NCBI GenBank assembly: GCA_003252105.1
Contig: QKDL01000011.1
Coordinates: 1-58,503 of the forward strand
DNA: 58,503 bases
Direction: 5' to 3'
From: Arcobacter sp.
GTDB taxonomy: Bacteria > Campylobacterota > Campylobacteria > Campylobacterales > Arcobacteraceae
A model generated the notes under the pieces. That model was given only the letters and a program-made list of their open reading frames with translations, was not told the origin of the DNA and did not search any database. The position numbers were made by a program, and so were the translations under genes. Shown piece by piece: positions 35,593 to 42,859 of this stretch (position 1 is its first letter; every line of letters starts with the position of its first letter).

Positions 35593-35613
35593 TTAATTTC
35601 CTTTTTGTTTCAA

Positions 35614-35653
35614 TGTAAACAATGTTAACATAATAATGTAAACATTGTCAACA
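35614..35653. promoter_or_regulatory. Two tandem TetR-type operators
   Basis: TGTAAACAATGTTAACA (35614-35630) and TGTAAACATTGTCAACA (35637-35653) are near-palindromes with the same arms, 23 bases centre to centre. They lie between the exporter operon and the tetR gene and should bind two dimers of that regulator. Confidence 0.75.
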
Positions 35654-35699
35654 TCAAAAATATAATTTTTAAATTTTTATTTTATGATATAATGCATTC

Positions 35700-36362
35700 A
35701 TGCAAAAAAACGATTATCATCATGGAAACCTAAAAGAAGAACTACTTCAAATATCATTTGACTTCATAGCAAAAGAAGATACAGAAAAACTTACACTAAA
35801 ACTTCTAAGTGATGCTACAGGTACATCAAGAAGTGCTATATATAGACACTTTAAAAACAAAGATGAACTTATAGAAACTATGATAAAAAGAGGATTTGAC
35901 AAATTTGATGATGAAGTTTCCCCCTCTTTACTTGATTCAAAAAGCCCTTTAATAGATAGATTTTATATAAGTGGAAAAAGATATATGGATTTTGCAAAAA
36001 ACAACCCAAACCTTTATCGTTTGCTTTTTGGAAAAAAATATTCTCATATTAGAGAGGAGATTTTAAGTATAAAAGATGAAGATTGTAGTGGTTTTGGAGC
36101 ATTAAAAAAAGCTGTTGAAGAGGGACAAAAATCTGGAATCTTAAAAAAAGAGGACAGTTATCAACAAACAATAATAATCTGGTCTTCATTGCATGGGTTA
36201 GCTTCACTTTTAATAGATGGATTTTTAGATGTAGAAGAGATATTTGACGAACTTTTTGATAAATTATTTAAATCTTTACTCAATGCACATATGGCAAACA
36301 AAGTCAAAATACTTTCAACAATACCTATTTTAAATAAGATGTTAGAGCCAAATAAAAACTAA
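35700..36362 (+). CDS. TetR/AcrR-family repressor of the exporter operon
   Basis: A 220-residue protein with an N-terminal TetR helix-turn-helix (about 8-55: TLKLLSDATGTSRSAIYRHF) and an all-helical ligand-binding part. TATAAT at 35688-35693 ends six bases before the ATG and there is no ribosome site, so the mRNA appears leaderless, as known for many tetR genes. It faces the LolA-like/barrel/MMPL operon across two matching operators. Its stop overlaps the convergent sigma gene by 4 bases. Confidence 0.9.
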   Translation: MQKNDYHHGNLKEELLQISFDFIAKEDTEKLTLKLLSDATGTSRSAIYRHFKNKDELIETMIKRGFDKFDDEVSPSLLDSKSPLIDRFYISGKRYMDFAKNNPNLYRLLFGKKYSHIREEILSIKDEDCSGFGALKKAVEEGQKSGILKKEDSYQQTIIIWSSLHGLASLLIDGFLDVEEIFDELFDKLFKSLLNAHMANKVKILSTIPILNKMLEPNKN

Positions 36363-36892
36363 CATAGTTTACTTTTCTTTGTAAAATCTATAACATTTCC
36401 CAAAGAATCATACTCATAACTACAACATTCAAATAACTTCTCTTTTACCATTTTTTTACCCCTATGGATTATATTTTTTGTGTTTGATAAGCTTAGATTT
36501 TTTAGTGTTGATATATCTTTTTGTTTAACCCCTTTTATCTCTGATAATAAAAGTACATTTTTGTATTTTGAAGGTAAAGTATTTATTATAGGTTCTATAC
36601 AAGAGCTTAATTCATCGTAAATATTTTTATTTTCTTCTAAAGTGATTTTTTCCTCTTCAAACTCCTGTAATACAGGAGTTTGTTTCTGTTTTCTATAAAA
36701 ATCAATTATTGTATTTCTAGTTATAGTATAAATCCAAGAAGTTAATTTATCTTTTGAATCCAATTTATCTATATTTTTGTGAATCTTTATAAAAACCTCA
36801 CTTAAAATATCTTTTGTGTCTTCTTTATTTTGGACTCTATAATTGATAAAATTAAACAATTTTGAATAATACTCATTATATAACTTATCCAT
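36359..36892 (-). CDS. ECF sigma factor, SigZ-like, with cysteine-containing tail
   Basis: A 177-residue sigma factor. Region 2 (about 1-70) has FNFINYRVQNKEDTKDILSE and LTSWIYTITRNTIIDFYR; region 4 (about 100-155) has LPSKYKNVLLLSEIKGVKQK and the recognition helix LSLSNTKNIIHRGKK. After region 4, a tail FECCSYEYDSLGNVIDFTKK with three cysteines resembles SigZ-type ECF factors that lack a classic anti-sigma. It follows a cysteine-rich DUF2703 protein by 13 bases, and the tail cysteines may sense metal or redox. A perfect palindrome sits in the linker coding region. Confidence 0.87.
   Translation of the reverse strand: MDKLYNEYYSKLFNFINYRVQNKEDTKDILSEVFIKIHKNIDKLDSKDKLTSWIYTITRNTIIDFYRKQKQTPVLQEFEEEKITLEENKNIYDELSSCIEPIINTLPSKYKNVLLLSEIKGVKQKDISTLKNLSLSNTKNIIHRGKKMVKEKLFECCSYEYDSLGNVIDFTKKSKLC
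36658..36682. repeat. 25-base perfect palindrome inside the sigma factor gene
   Basis: CAAACTCCTGTA-A-TACAGGAGTTTG has 12-base arms and lies in the linker between sigma regions 2 and 4. In mRNA it would be a strong hairpin; in DNA it could be a protein site. Confidence 0.7.
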
Positions 36893-36905
36893 CTTATTTT
36901 CCTAT

Positions 36906-37412
36906 TTAACATCCACAAGCACATGAAGAAGAAACTGTTTTATTTTCAAAAAAAGTTTTCAAGTTTTCAGGTAAATTATACTCTAAATCCTCTATTTGAT
37001 TCTCTTTTTTGTTATAAATACTACTAAATATAGCATCTATAATCATCTGTTTTGGTATTACATTATACTCTTTGTTTTTATATATCCAAACACGACAATT
37101 TGTTGAACTATTTGTTAAAGAGGAACAACTATCACAAAACTCTTCTTTATAATCACTTTGAATATCTTGTTTATTTATCCTAATGGTAGGTGAAGATAAA
37201 AACTTATAATCCAAGGCTTTTTTTTCTGAATCTATATGAATTTTTGTCAAACTTATCTCATATCCCAAAGTTTTTAAACTATTTTTTACCTCTTCAATAG
37301 ACTCTTCTAAAATTTGATCAACACCTAAACAAGGTTCACAAACATCTAAATCAAGATATAATAACTCTATATCTATATTTAAACTTCCATTACATGTACA
37401 ACTTTTTTTCAT
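36906..37412 (-). CDS. Cysteine-rich DUF2703 protein
   Basis: A 168-residue soluble protein. Cysteine clusters are at the start (SCTCNG), in LDVCEPCLGVDQ, in EFCDSCSSL with NCRVW, and at the end (SSSCACGC). The layout matches DUF2703 proteins, which are often coupled to SigZ-type sigma genes as here. The pattern of thiols with a thioredoxin-like middle suggests metal or metalloid binding or redox sensing; that is inference. It may act as the sensor or anti-sigma partner of the sigma factor encoded 13 bases downstream. Confidence 0.75.
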   Translation of the reverse strand: MKKSCTCNGSLNIDIELLYLDLDVCEPCLGVDQILEESIEEVKNSLKTLGYEISLTKIHIDSEKKALDYKFLSSPTIRINKQDIQSDYKEEFCDSCSSLTNSSTNCRVWIYKNKEYNVIPKQMIIDAIFSSIYNKKENQIEDLEYNLPENLKTFFENKTVSSSCACGC

Positions 37413-37530
37413 AACTAAATCCTTTTATTAATTTGTTGTTTATATAAACGAAAATATTAAAAAAAAGTTTCAAATATATTTTTTATTTGGTAAAAAATAT
37501 TTTACTTTTTAATCAAGTTTTTACTTTTTA

Positions 37531-37624
37531 TTGATACAATTATAGCTATTAAGATCTCAGGTTGGGATTTCATCAAAATATTTTTATAATTTTTTGATGA
37601 CTAAGATTTAAACTAATTTTGGAG
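37531..37624 (+). promoter_or_regulatory. Promoter region and possible structured leader of the diiron/flavoprotein operon
   Basis: After TACAAT/TATAGC (37535-37546, possible -10), the leader holds ATCTC-AGGTT-GGGAT (about 37554-37568) and a CATCAAAA/TTTTTGATG hairpin (37571-37599), then GGAG at 37621. It matches no riboswitch class I know. The rest of the 218-base gap up to the DUF2703 gene is A/T-rich with nothing evident. Confidence 0.35.
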
Positions 37625-37630
37625 ATTCAT

Positions 37631-38881
37631 TTGAATAATCTAAATCATAGTATATCTATCTTTATAGGGAATATACCTCCTTCAAAAGAGCTATTTTTGA
37701 AGCTTGAAAATGCATTTTTAGTTGCTGACACTCATCAAATTATTGAGATTGTCTCTTTAAAATCAAATATAGAAATAGAGCTTCGTGGTTGGGCAAGACT
37801 TAGAGGACATCTATATTTAGGTAGAGAAAACCTAAAAGAGCAGTACTCATATAAAATCCAGAAAACTAGTAAAAATAGTTTTACTTCTAAACCAGCTTGG
37901 GATAAAAAGATGAAAGGTATAAACTCTTCAAATCCAAAACTTAAAGATTTGAATTTAAGCGACGAGATACTTTCTAAAGCTCCTGAAGATAATGGACTTC
38001 TAACAAGAGGGATAGTAACTCAAGAGGGAACTCCAAGGTATGATTTTGAACTTTCACATAAAGAGTTAGTTTGGTCAGAACCTGTTTCTGTTCTTTATGA
38101 AGAGGGGAAAAATCTGCAATGGAATGCAACTACAGATATTGCTTGGAACGAAATACCAAATCTAAACCCAGTTTTGGAAAAAGCAGTTTGTCAAATCATG
38201 ACATATTTAGTTGAAAATGAGTTTTCAGCTTTGTATATCCCTGGAAAGTTTATAAGTAAAATCAACCCTTACTATATGGAAATACCACTATTTTTATCTT
38301 CACTTATGAATGATGAAGCTAGACATATAGAGGTTTTTACAAAAAGAGCCAATGCCAATGGTGGTGGGTTTCAATACTCTAGTGAAGTAACCCAACGTTC
38401 ACTTTATTCACTTTTTCAAGAAGATGATTATATAAAAAGTTCATTTCTACTTCATGTTATGGGCGAAGGAACTTTTGTTGATTTACTTAATTTCCTTGAA
38501 AAATATATGCCGGATGAAGCTACAAAAAAAATCATCAAACTATCTAAAAGAGACGAGATGAGACATGTAGCTTATGGAATGGAGCATGTAAAATCAGCAA
38601 TTGAACAAAATCCTAAAAGAATAAATTCTTTAAAAAATACAGCATTCAAAAGAAAAGAGTTTATGGATGAAGTAAATAGTGAATCATCTATTCTTTTAGA
38701 ATCTTTAGCAATTTTAGCTGGTGGAAGTGATGAACCACAAGCTTATAAAAAAGGTTTTGACTTAGTAGAAGAATTAAAAGAAAAAATGAATACAAATAGA
38801 ATAAAAAGATTGATAGATATAGGTATGGATGAGGATTTAGCAAATGATATCTCTAAAGTACATACACCAAATTTTATGTAG
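37631..38881 (+). CDS. TusA-like domain fused to a ferritin-like diiron protein
   Basis: I start at TTG 37631 (MNNLNHSISIF) because GGAG lies 6 bases before it; a TTG 12 bases upstream overlaps that site. Residues about 5-65 look like a TusA/SirA-type fold (ending LRGWARLRGHLYLG) without its usual cysteine. The rest is a helical bundle with a full diiron set, numbered from the upstream TTG: E201, E233xxH236 (NDEARHIEVF), E283 (GEGTF) and E313xxH316 (RDEMRHVAYG). Such centres activate O2 as oxidases or oxygenases. It is first in a three-gene operon with an ACAD-fold flavoprotein and a cytosolic binding-protein fold. Substrate unknown; a sulfur compound is inferred. Confidence 0.8.
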   Translation: MNNLNHSISIFIGNIPPSKELFLKLENAFLVADTHQIIEIVSLKSNIEIELRGWARLRGHLYLGRENLKEQYSYKIQKTSKNSFTSKPAWDKKMKGINSSNPKLKDLNLSDEILSKAPEDNGLLTRGIVTQEGTPRYDFELSHKELVWSEPVSVLYEEGKNLQWNATTDIAWNEIPNLNPVLEKAVCQIMTYLVENEFSALYIPGKFISKINPYYMEIPLFLSSLMNDEARHIEVFTKRANANGGGFQYSSEVTQRSLYSLFQEDDYIKSSFLLHVMGEGTFVDLLNFLEKYMPDEATKKIIKLSKRDEMRHVAYGMEHVKSAIEQNPKRINSLKNTAFKRKEFMDEVNSESSILLESLAILAGGSDEPQAYKKGFDLVEELKEKMNTNRIKRLIDIGMDEDLANDISKVHTPNFM

Positions 38882-38889
38882 GATAAAAA

Positions 38890-40017
38890 ATGACAGATAT
38901 ATACAATAAAATGGTTGAGTTTTCTAAAAATGAGATTCTTCCACATACAAAAGATGTTGATGCTTTAGCACAATTCCCAACTTCTAGTTTTGAAGCTATA
39001 AAAAGAGAAAAAATCACAGGACTTGTTGTTCCAAAAGAGTTTGGAGGGATGGGTTTAGGACTAGAAGAGCATACTCAAACAGTGCTTGCTTTTGGTTCTA
39101 CTTGTGCAACAACTGGTTTATGTTATATGATGCACAATGTTGCAACAATGTGTATTGTTGCATATGGAACTGAGCAGATGAAAAATGAGTATCTTCCAAA
39201 AATTGCAAAGGGAGAGATTGTTTTAGCCCTCGCCTTTAGTGAAACAGGAACTGGAACTCACTTTTATAATCCAGAGATTTCTGTAACAAAAGAAAATAAT
39301 AGTTTAGTTATGAATGGTAGAAAAAGTTTTGTAACTTCTGCTTTATATGCTGACTTTTATTTAGTTCTTTCAAATAGTGCAGAGGCTGAAGGCTTAGATA
39401 ACTGGATTATTGGTAAAGATTTTGAAGGTATCACTTTTGAAGAGACTGCTTGGGATGGACTTGGTATGAGAGGAAATGCTTCTATGCCTATGTTATTTAA
39501 CAAGGTAGAAGTATCACCAGCAAATAGAGTTGGTCCATCAGGAAGTGGTGCAGAACAAGTGTTTAATGTAGTTGCTCCATTTTTTGTAATTGGTCTTAGT
39601 GCTGTTTATACAGGTGTAGCTTTAAATGCTTGTAATACAATTATTCAATATTCTATGCATAGAAAATATAGTGATGAAAGTGCCTTATGCAATATCCCAA
39701 CTGTACAAAACCATATAGCTGAGATTTTTACAAAAGCAAATAGTGCAAAACACTACACTCTAGCTGCTGCAAAAAGTGGTGCAAATGGTGATGCCGATGC
39801 TTTAGCACAAATTATTTCAGCAAGACTTAACGCTTCTGATATGGCAGTTGAAGTATGTCATAAAGCTATGAAAATTGGTGGTGGTACTGCATATGCAAAA
39901 AGAATTACAATAGAAAGACTTCTAAGAGATGCTTATGCAGCACAAGTGATGGCACCTAGTACAGATGTATTATCAATTTGGCTTGGAAAAGCTTTAACAA
40001 ATCAACCAATACCATAA
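38890..40017 (+). CDS. Acyl-CoA dehydrogenase-fold flavoprotein lacking the catalytic glutamate
   Basis: A 375-residue ACAD-superfamily protein: helical N terminus with GLVVPKEFGGMGLGLEE, flavin loop LALAFSETGTGTHF, middle beta domain (MNGRKSFVTSALYADFYLV), and C-terminal helices with AMKIGGGTAYAKRITIERLL. The usual catalytic Glu (YEGT in MCAD) is replaced by VMAPSTDV (about 353-360), and the alternative IVD-type position near residue 229 (NVVAPFF) has no Glu either. True dehydrogenation of acyl-CoA is therefore unlikely; flavin monooxygenases of this fold such as DszC also lack it. It sits 8 bases after the diiron gene and 9 before the next. Confidence 0.85.
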   Translation: MTDIYNKMVEFSKNEILPHTKDVDALAQFPTSSFEAIKREKITGLVVPKEFGGMGLGLEEHTQTVLAFGSTCATTGLCYMMHNVATMCIVAYGTEQMKNEYLPKIAKGEIVLALAFSETGTGTHFYNPEISVTKENNSLVMNGRKSFVTSALYADFYLVLSNSAEAEGLDNWIIGKDFEGITFEETAWDGLGMRGNASMPMLFNKVEVSPANRVGPSGSGAEQVFNVVAPFFVIGLSAVYTGVALNACNTIIQYSMHRKYSDESALCNIPTVQNHIAEIFTKANSAKHYTLAAAKSGANGDADALAQIISARLNASDMAVEVCHKAMKIGGGTAYAKRITIERLLRDAYAAQVMAPSTDVLSIWLGKALTNQPIP

Positions 40018-40026
40018 GGAGATAAA

Positions 40027-40851
40027 ATGGAAAAAACAATAATGCTGGGTGCAGTTGCATATGACCCAAAAGTTATACCAATCTGGGATATTATAAGAGA
40101 CTATTTCAATGAGAATGGAGTAAGACTTGATTATATTTTATTCTCTAATTATGAAGCTCAAATTGAGTATCTACTTTCAGGAAAAATCGATGTAGCATGG
40201 AATACAAATGTTGCTTGGGTTAGATGTAAGGAGTTAAGTGGTGGTAAAGTTAAAGCACTACTTATGAGAGATACAGATATTGATTTTAAATCTGTTTTTA
40301 TCACAAAAGCAAATAGTGGAATCAAAACTATTCAAGATTTAAAAGGTAAAAAATTTGGTCTTGGAAGTGCAGATTCAGCACAAGCTGCAATCTTACCTTT
40401 AAAATATATTCAAGATGAGATTTCAGAAGATTTAGTTGAGATTGTAAGATTTAACTCAGACCTTGGAAAACATGGTGACACAGGAAGAAGTGAATTTGAT
40501 ATTTTAGATGCTATTTTAAATGACGAAATTGATGCAGGTTCTATTGGTATTAGTTCATGGATTAGAATGCTTGAAGAGGGAATGTTCCCAAGTGGTGAAG
40601 TTGAATCATTTTATGTAAGTGAAGGTTATTGTCACTGTAATTTTACTGTTTTAGATAGTTTAGATGAAAATATAGTAAAAAAATTTATTGATACGATGAT
40701 GTCACAAGATCCAAATGAACCAATTATTAAAAAAATGATGCAAATGGAAGGTTTAAACAAATGGGTTCTAACTGGAGTTGAAGAGCTTAAAGGTTATGAT
40801 GTTTTAACACAAGCTATGAAAGAACAAGATTTGATGAAAAATAACTGGTAG
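40027..40851 (+). CDS. Cytosolic periplasmic-binding-protein-fold protein (PhnD/SsuA-like)
   Basis: A 274-residue PBP-fold protein starting MEKTIMLGAVAYDPKVIPIW directly with the first strand: no signal peptide or lipobox, so it stays in the cytoplasm. Family-typical blocks are YEAQIEYLLSGKIDVAWNTN, TIQDLKGKKFGLGSADSAQA, LGKHGDTGRSEFDI and SEGYCHCNFTVL. C67, H149 and the C202-H203-C204 group are candidate active residues. Cytosolic PBP-fold proteins are often enzymes (DszB desulfinase, Thi5-type or MqnA/D). No cognate permease gene is adjacent to it in the operon. An enzyme or ligand carrier for the flavoprotein is inferred. Confidence 0.8.
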   Translation: MEKTIMLGAVAYDPKVIPIWDIIRDYFNENGVRLDYILFSNYEAQIEYLLSGKIDVAWNTNVAWVRCKELSGGKVKALLMRDTDIDFKSVFITKANSGIKTIQDLKGKKFGLGSADSAQAAILPLKYIQDEISEDLVEIVRFNSDLGKHGDTGRSEFDILDAILNDEIDAGSIGISSWIRMLEEGMFPSGEVESFYVSEGYCHCNFTVLDSLDENIVKKFIDTMMSQDPNEPIIKKMMQMEGLNKWVLTGVEELKGYDVLTQAMKEQDLMKNNW

Positions 40852-40869
40852 GAATACCCTACTAGTTAT
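40841..40869 (+). repeat. Hairpin repeat at the end of the diiron operon (copy 1)
   Basis: ATAACTGGTAGG and CCTACTAGTTAT pair (one G-T) around AATAC, overlapping the stop codon. The 29-base unit is 26/29 identical to 45712-45740, after cysA. The tail is not U-rich, so termination may be partial. Confidence 0.65.
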
Positions 40870-40897
40870 CAATTATATAATATAATTTTTTATGCTA

Positions 40898-40940
40898 TTG
40901 ACAAAAAAAAAATTTTTAATTATAATTTCACCAATTTAGT
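40898..40940 (+). promoter_or_regulatory. Consensus sigma-70 promoter with Rrf2-type box (copy 1)
   Basis: TTGACA (40898-40903), a 17-base spacer and TATAAT (40921-40926) are a perfect consensus promoter for the Rrf2 gene. Directly after the -10 lies TTCACCAATTTAGT (40927-40940), the box repeated at 41439 and 41549, so the Rrf2 protein probably represses itself here. Confidence 0.75.
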
Positions 40941-40949
40941 AGGTGTTAA

Positions 40950-41411
40950 ATGAAAGTATCTAAAAAAACAGATTATGCATTAAGAGCTTTATTTGCAATA
41001 GCAGAATTAAAAGGCGAATCAATATCAACAAAAAATTTAGCTGAAAATATTGATGTGCCTAGAAGATTTTTAGAAAACATCATGCTTGAGATGAACAATG
41101 CAGGATGGGTAAAAAGTATTCCTGGTCGTTATGGAGGTTATATTCTAGCTAAAGATGCAAATGAAATAACCTTAGGTGAAGTAATTCGCCATTTTGAAGG
41201 TATGATTGCTATGATTTCATGTGTTAGTGTTTCTAACTATGAGCCTTGTTCTCAAGAGAGCAAATGTTATTTTAGAAGAATTTTCTTAAATATAAGAAAT
41301 TTGACAGCTCAAATTTTAGATAAAATGACTGTTGCTTCTTGTTTAATGTATCAACCAATAAAAAAAGACGATATTTTTAATGAAGAATTTGTAGGTGGTT
41401 TAGGAATTTAA
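40950..41411 (+). CDS. Rrf2-family regulator with three cysteines
   Basis: A 153-residue Rrf2 protein: winged helix MKVSKKTDYALRALFAIAEL with TKNLAENIDVPRRFLENIML and the wing SIPGRYGGYILAKD. Three cysteines, SCVSVSNYEPCSQESKCYF (about C93, C102, C108), follow the IscR cluster pattern with wider first spacing, so an Fe-S cluster or cysteine-synthase-type signalling (CymR) is possible. The genomic setting before sbp-cysTWA and after the diiron operon points to control of sulfur supply. The ribosome site is a weak AGTAGGTGTTAA. Confidence 0.88.
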   Translation: MKVSKKTDYALRALFAIAELKGESISTKNLAENIDVPRRFLENIMLEMNNAGWVKSIPGRYGGYILAKDANEITLGEVIRHFEGMIAMISCVSVSNYEPCSQESKCYFRRIFLNIRNLTAQILDKMTVASCLMYQPIKKDDIFNEEFVGGLGI

Positions 41412-41438
41412 ACCATCTTTTTTTTTAATTTTTTAATA

Positions 41439-41562
41439 TTCACCTATTTAGTGTAGATTATATAAAAGGATAAACAATGATGTGCCATATGTGTAATAAA
41501 AGGTAATTTTTTTCAGAACAAAAGGTGAGATTTTTTAAATCTTTAATATTCACACATTTAGT
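41439..41562 (+). promoter_or_regulatory. Two further TTCACNNATTTAGT boxes before the sulfate-binding protein gene
   Basis: TTCACCTATTTAGT (41439-41452) and TTCACACATTTAGT (41549-41562) sit in two tandem, clearly duplicated units of about 45 bases, each with TTTAATA before the box and TAAAAGGA or AAAAGAGG plus an ATG after it. The first leads into a 9-codon frame, the second into sbp. Confidence 0.65.
41477..41506 (+). CDS. Nine-codon Met/Cys leader peptide MMCHMCNKR
   Basis: ATG 41477 follows AAAAGGATAAACA, as good a ribosome site as sbp itself has. The frame reads MMCHMCNKR and stops at 41506. With three Met and two Cys in nine codons, it would stall when charged Cys or Met tRNA is low. 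It resembles a second small frame at 42860. A leader-peptide role in controlling the sulfate transporter is inferred. Confidence 0.5.
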   Translation: MMCHMCNKR

Positions 41563-41586
41563 GTATTTTAAATAAAAGAGGAAAAA

Positions 41587-42645
41587 ATGAAAGTTTTATT
41601 TAATAAAACAAAATTAATATTGTTAGCTGGATTATTAACTTCAAGCATAAACTTAAATGCCAAAGACAAAGTTGAGATATTGAATGTTTCTTATGATCCA
41701 ACAAGAGAATTATATACAGATTACAATAAAGAGTTTACGAAATATTGGAAAGAAAAAACTGGCCAAGAAGTTACTATTAAACAATCACATGGAGGTGCAG
41801 GTAAACAAGCAAGAGCAATAATTGATGGATTAAAAGCAGATGTTATTACACTTGCACTTGCATATGATATAGATAAAATTAGTGAAAAAACAGAATTGTT
41901 TCCTAAAGATTGGCAGAAAAGATTTGAAAATAATTCCGCTCCTTATACTTCAACTATTGTATTTCTTGTAAGAAAAGGAAATCCAAAAAATATCAAAGAT
42001 TGGGATGATTTAGTAGATAAAAATATTGAAGTTATTACTCCAAATCCTAAAACATCAGGAGGTGCTAGATGGAACTATCTTGCTGCTTATGCATATATTC
42101 TAAAAAAAGAATTAGGTGTTATAAAAAATATAGATAAAAGTTCTGTCAAATACAAAAATGCTGATTTAAAAGCAAAAGAGTTCATAAGTAAACTGTATAA
42201 AAATGTTCCCGTTCTTGACTCAGGAGCAAGAGGAGCAACAAATACTTTTGTTCAAAGAAAAATTGGTGATGTATTATTAGCTTGGGAAAATGAAGCATTT
42301 TTAGCAATTAATGAGCTTGGGAAAAATCAATTTGAAATTGTTGTGCCATCCATATCTATTTTAGCAGAACCACCCGTAACTATTGCAGATAAAAATGCAA
42401 AAAAACATAAAGCGTATGAAGTTTCTAAAGCATATTTAGACTATTTATATTCACCTGTAGGACAAAAATTAGCAGCTAAACATTATTATAGACCATATAA
42501 AAATGAATTTGCAGATAAAAAAGATTTGGAAAGATTTCCTAAATTAGATTTAGTTACTGTTGATGAAATTTTTGGTGGTTGGAAAAATGCTCAAGAGACC
42601 CATTTTAATGATGGTGGGGTATTTGATTCAATTTATAAATACTAA
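41587..42645 (+). CDS. sbp: Sulfate/thiosulfate ABC transporter substrate-binding protein
   Basis: A 352-residue periplasmic protein with signal peptide ([17 protein letters not shown], cleavage near residue 25). Family motifs: [51 protein letters not shown] and [18 protein letters not shown]. It captures sulfate, and possibly thiosulfate or other oxyanions, for the CysTWA permease encoded downstream. AAAAGAGGAAAAA precedes ATG. The gap to cysT (306 bases) is filled by two small frames and a hairpin. Confidence 0.95.
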   Translation: MKVLFNKTKLILLAGLLTSSINLNAKDKVEILNVSYDPTRELYTDYNKEFTKYWKEKTGQEVTIKQSHGGAGKQARAIIDGLKADVITLALAYDIDKISEKTELFPKDWQKRFENNSAPYTSTIVFLVRKGNPKNIKDWDDLVDKNIEVITPNPKTSGGARWNYLAAYAYILKKELGVIKNIDKSSVKYKNADLKAKEFISKLYKNVPVLDSGARGATNTFVQRKIGDVLLAWENEAFLAINELGKNQFEIVVPSISILAEPPVTIADKNAKKHKAYEVSKAYLDYLYSPVGQKLAAKHYYRPYKNEFADKKDLERFPKLDLVTVDEIFGGWKNAQETHFNDGGVFDSIYKY

Positions 42646-42653
42646 AGATTAAA

Positions 42654-42680
42654 GTATCTACTAATTATTTTAGTAGATAC
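42654..42680 (+). terminator. Hairpin after sbp, likely partial terminator
   Basis: GTATCTACTA and TAGTAGATAC form a 10-base stem with a 7-base loop, followed by CTTAAAAATTTT. It may set the higher expression of the binding protein relative to the permease genes. Confidence 0.6.
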
Positions 42681-42699
42681 CTTAAAAATTTTACAGATC

Positions 42700-42719
42700 C
42701 TCCTTCTTATCCAAAGGAG
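42700..42719 (+). promoter_or_regulatory. Hairpin hiding the ribosome site of the 36-residue gene
   Basis: CTCCTT (42700-42705) can pair with AAGGAG (42714-42719), the ribosome site of ATG 42725, giving a simple translational gate. Confidence 0.4.
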
Positions 42720-42724
42720 AAATA

Positions 42725-42835
42725 ATGGATAAATTATTAAAAAAAATAGATGAAAAAAAAGACTTATTTATAGTAGTAGTTTTTGAAGTCTCTATTACTG
42801 TAATCTCAGCTTTGATAGTTCAAATAATTATTTAA
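42725..42835 (+). CDS. 36-residue single-span membrane peptide
   Basis: ATG 42725 follows CCAAAGGAGAAATA, a strong site. The peptide has a charged start (MDKLLKKIDEKKD) and one hydrophobic helix (LFIVVVFEVSITVISALIVQ) to the end. The glutamate in mid-helix is unusual. It lies between sbp and cysT in the sulfate transporter operon, so it may be a small transporter-associated protein. No family is recognised. Confidence 0.55.
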   Translation: MDKLLKKIDEKKDLFIVVVFEVSITVISALIVQIII

Positions 42836-42859
42836 AAATATAAAAAAAGGAGTAATCAA

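Noticed and set aside
37531-37620. Known riboswitch (SAM, preQ1, ZTP) in the leader of the diiron operon
   Set aside because: Small hairpins are present but no conserved core of any class I know can be matched.
40027-40851. Solute-binding subunit of a phosphonate ABC transporter
   Set aside because: No signal peptide or lipobox and no phosphonate permease or ATPase gene nearby; the sulfate transporter has its own binding protein.
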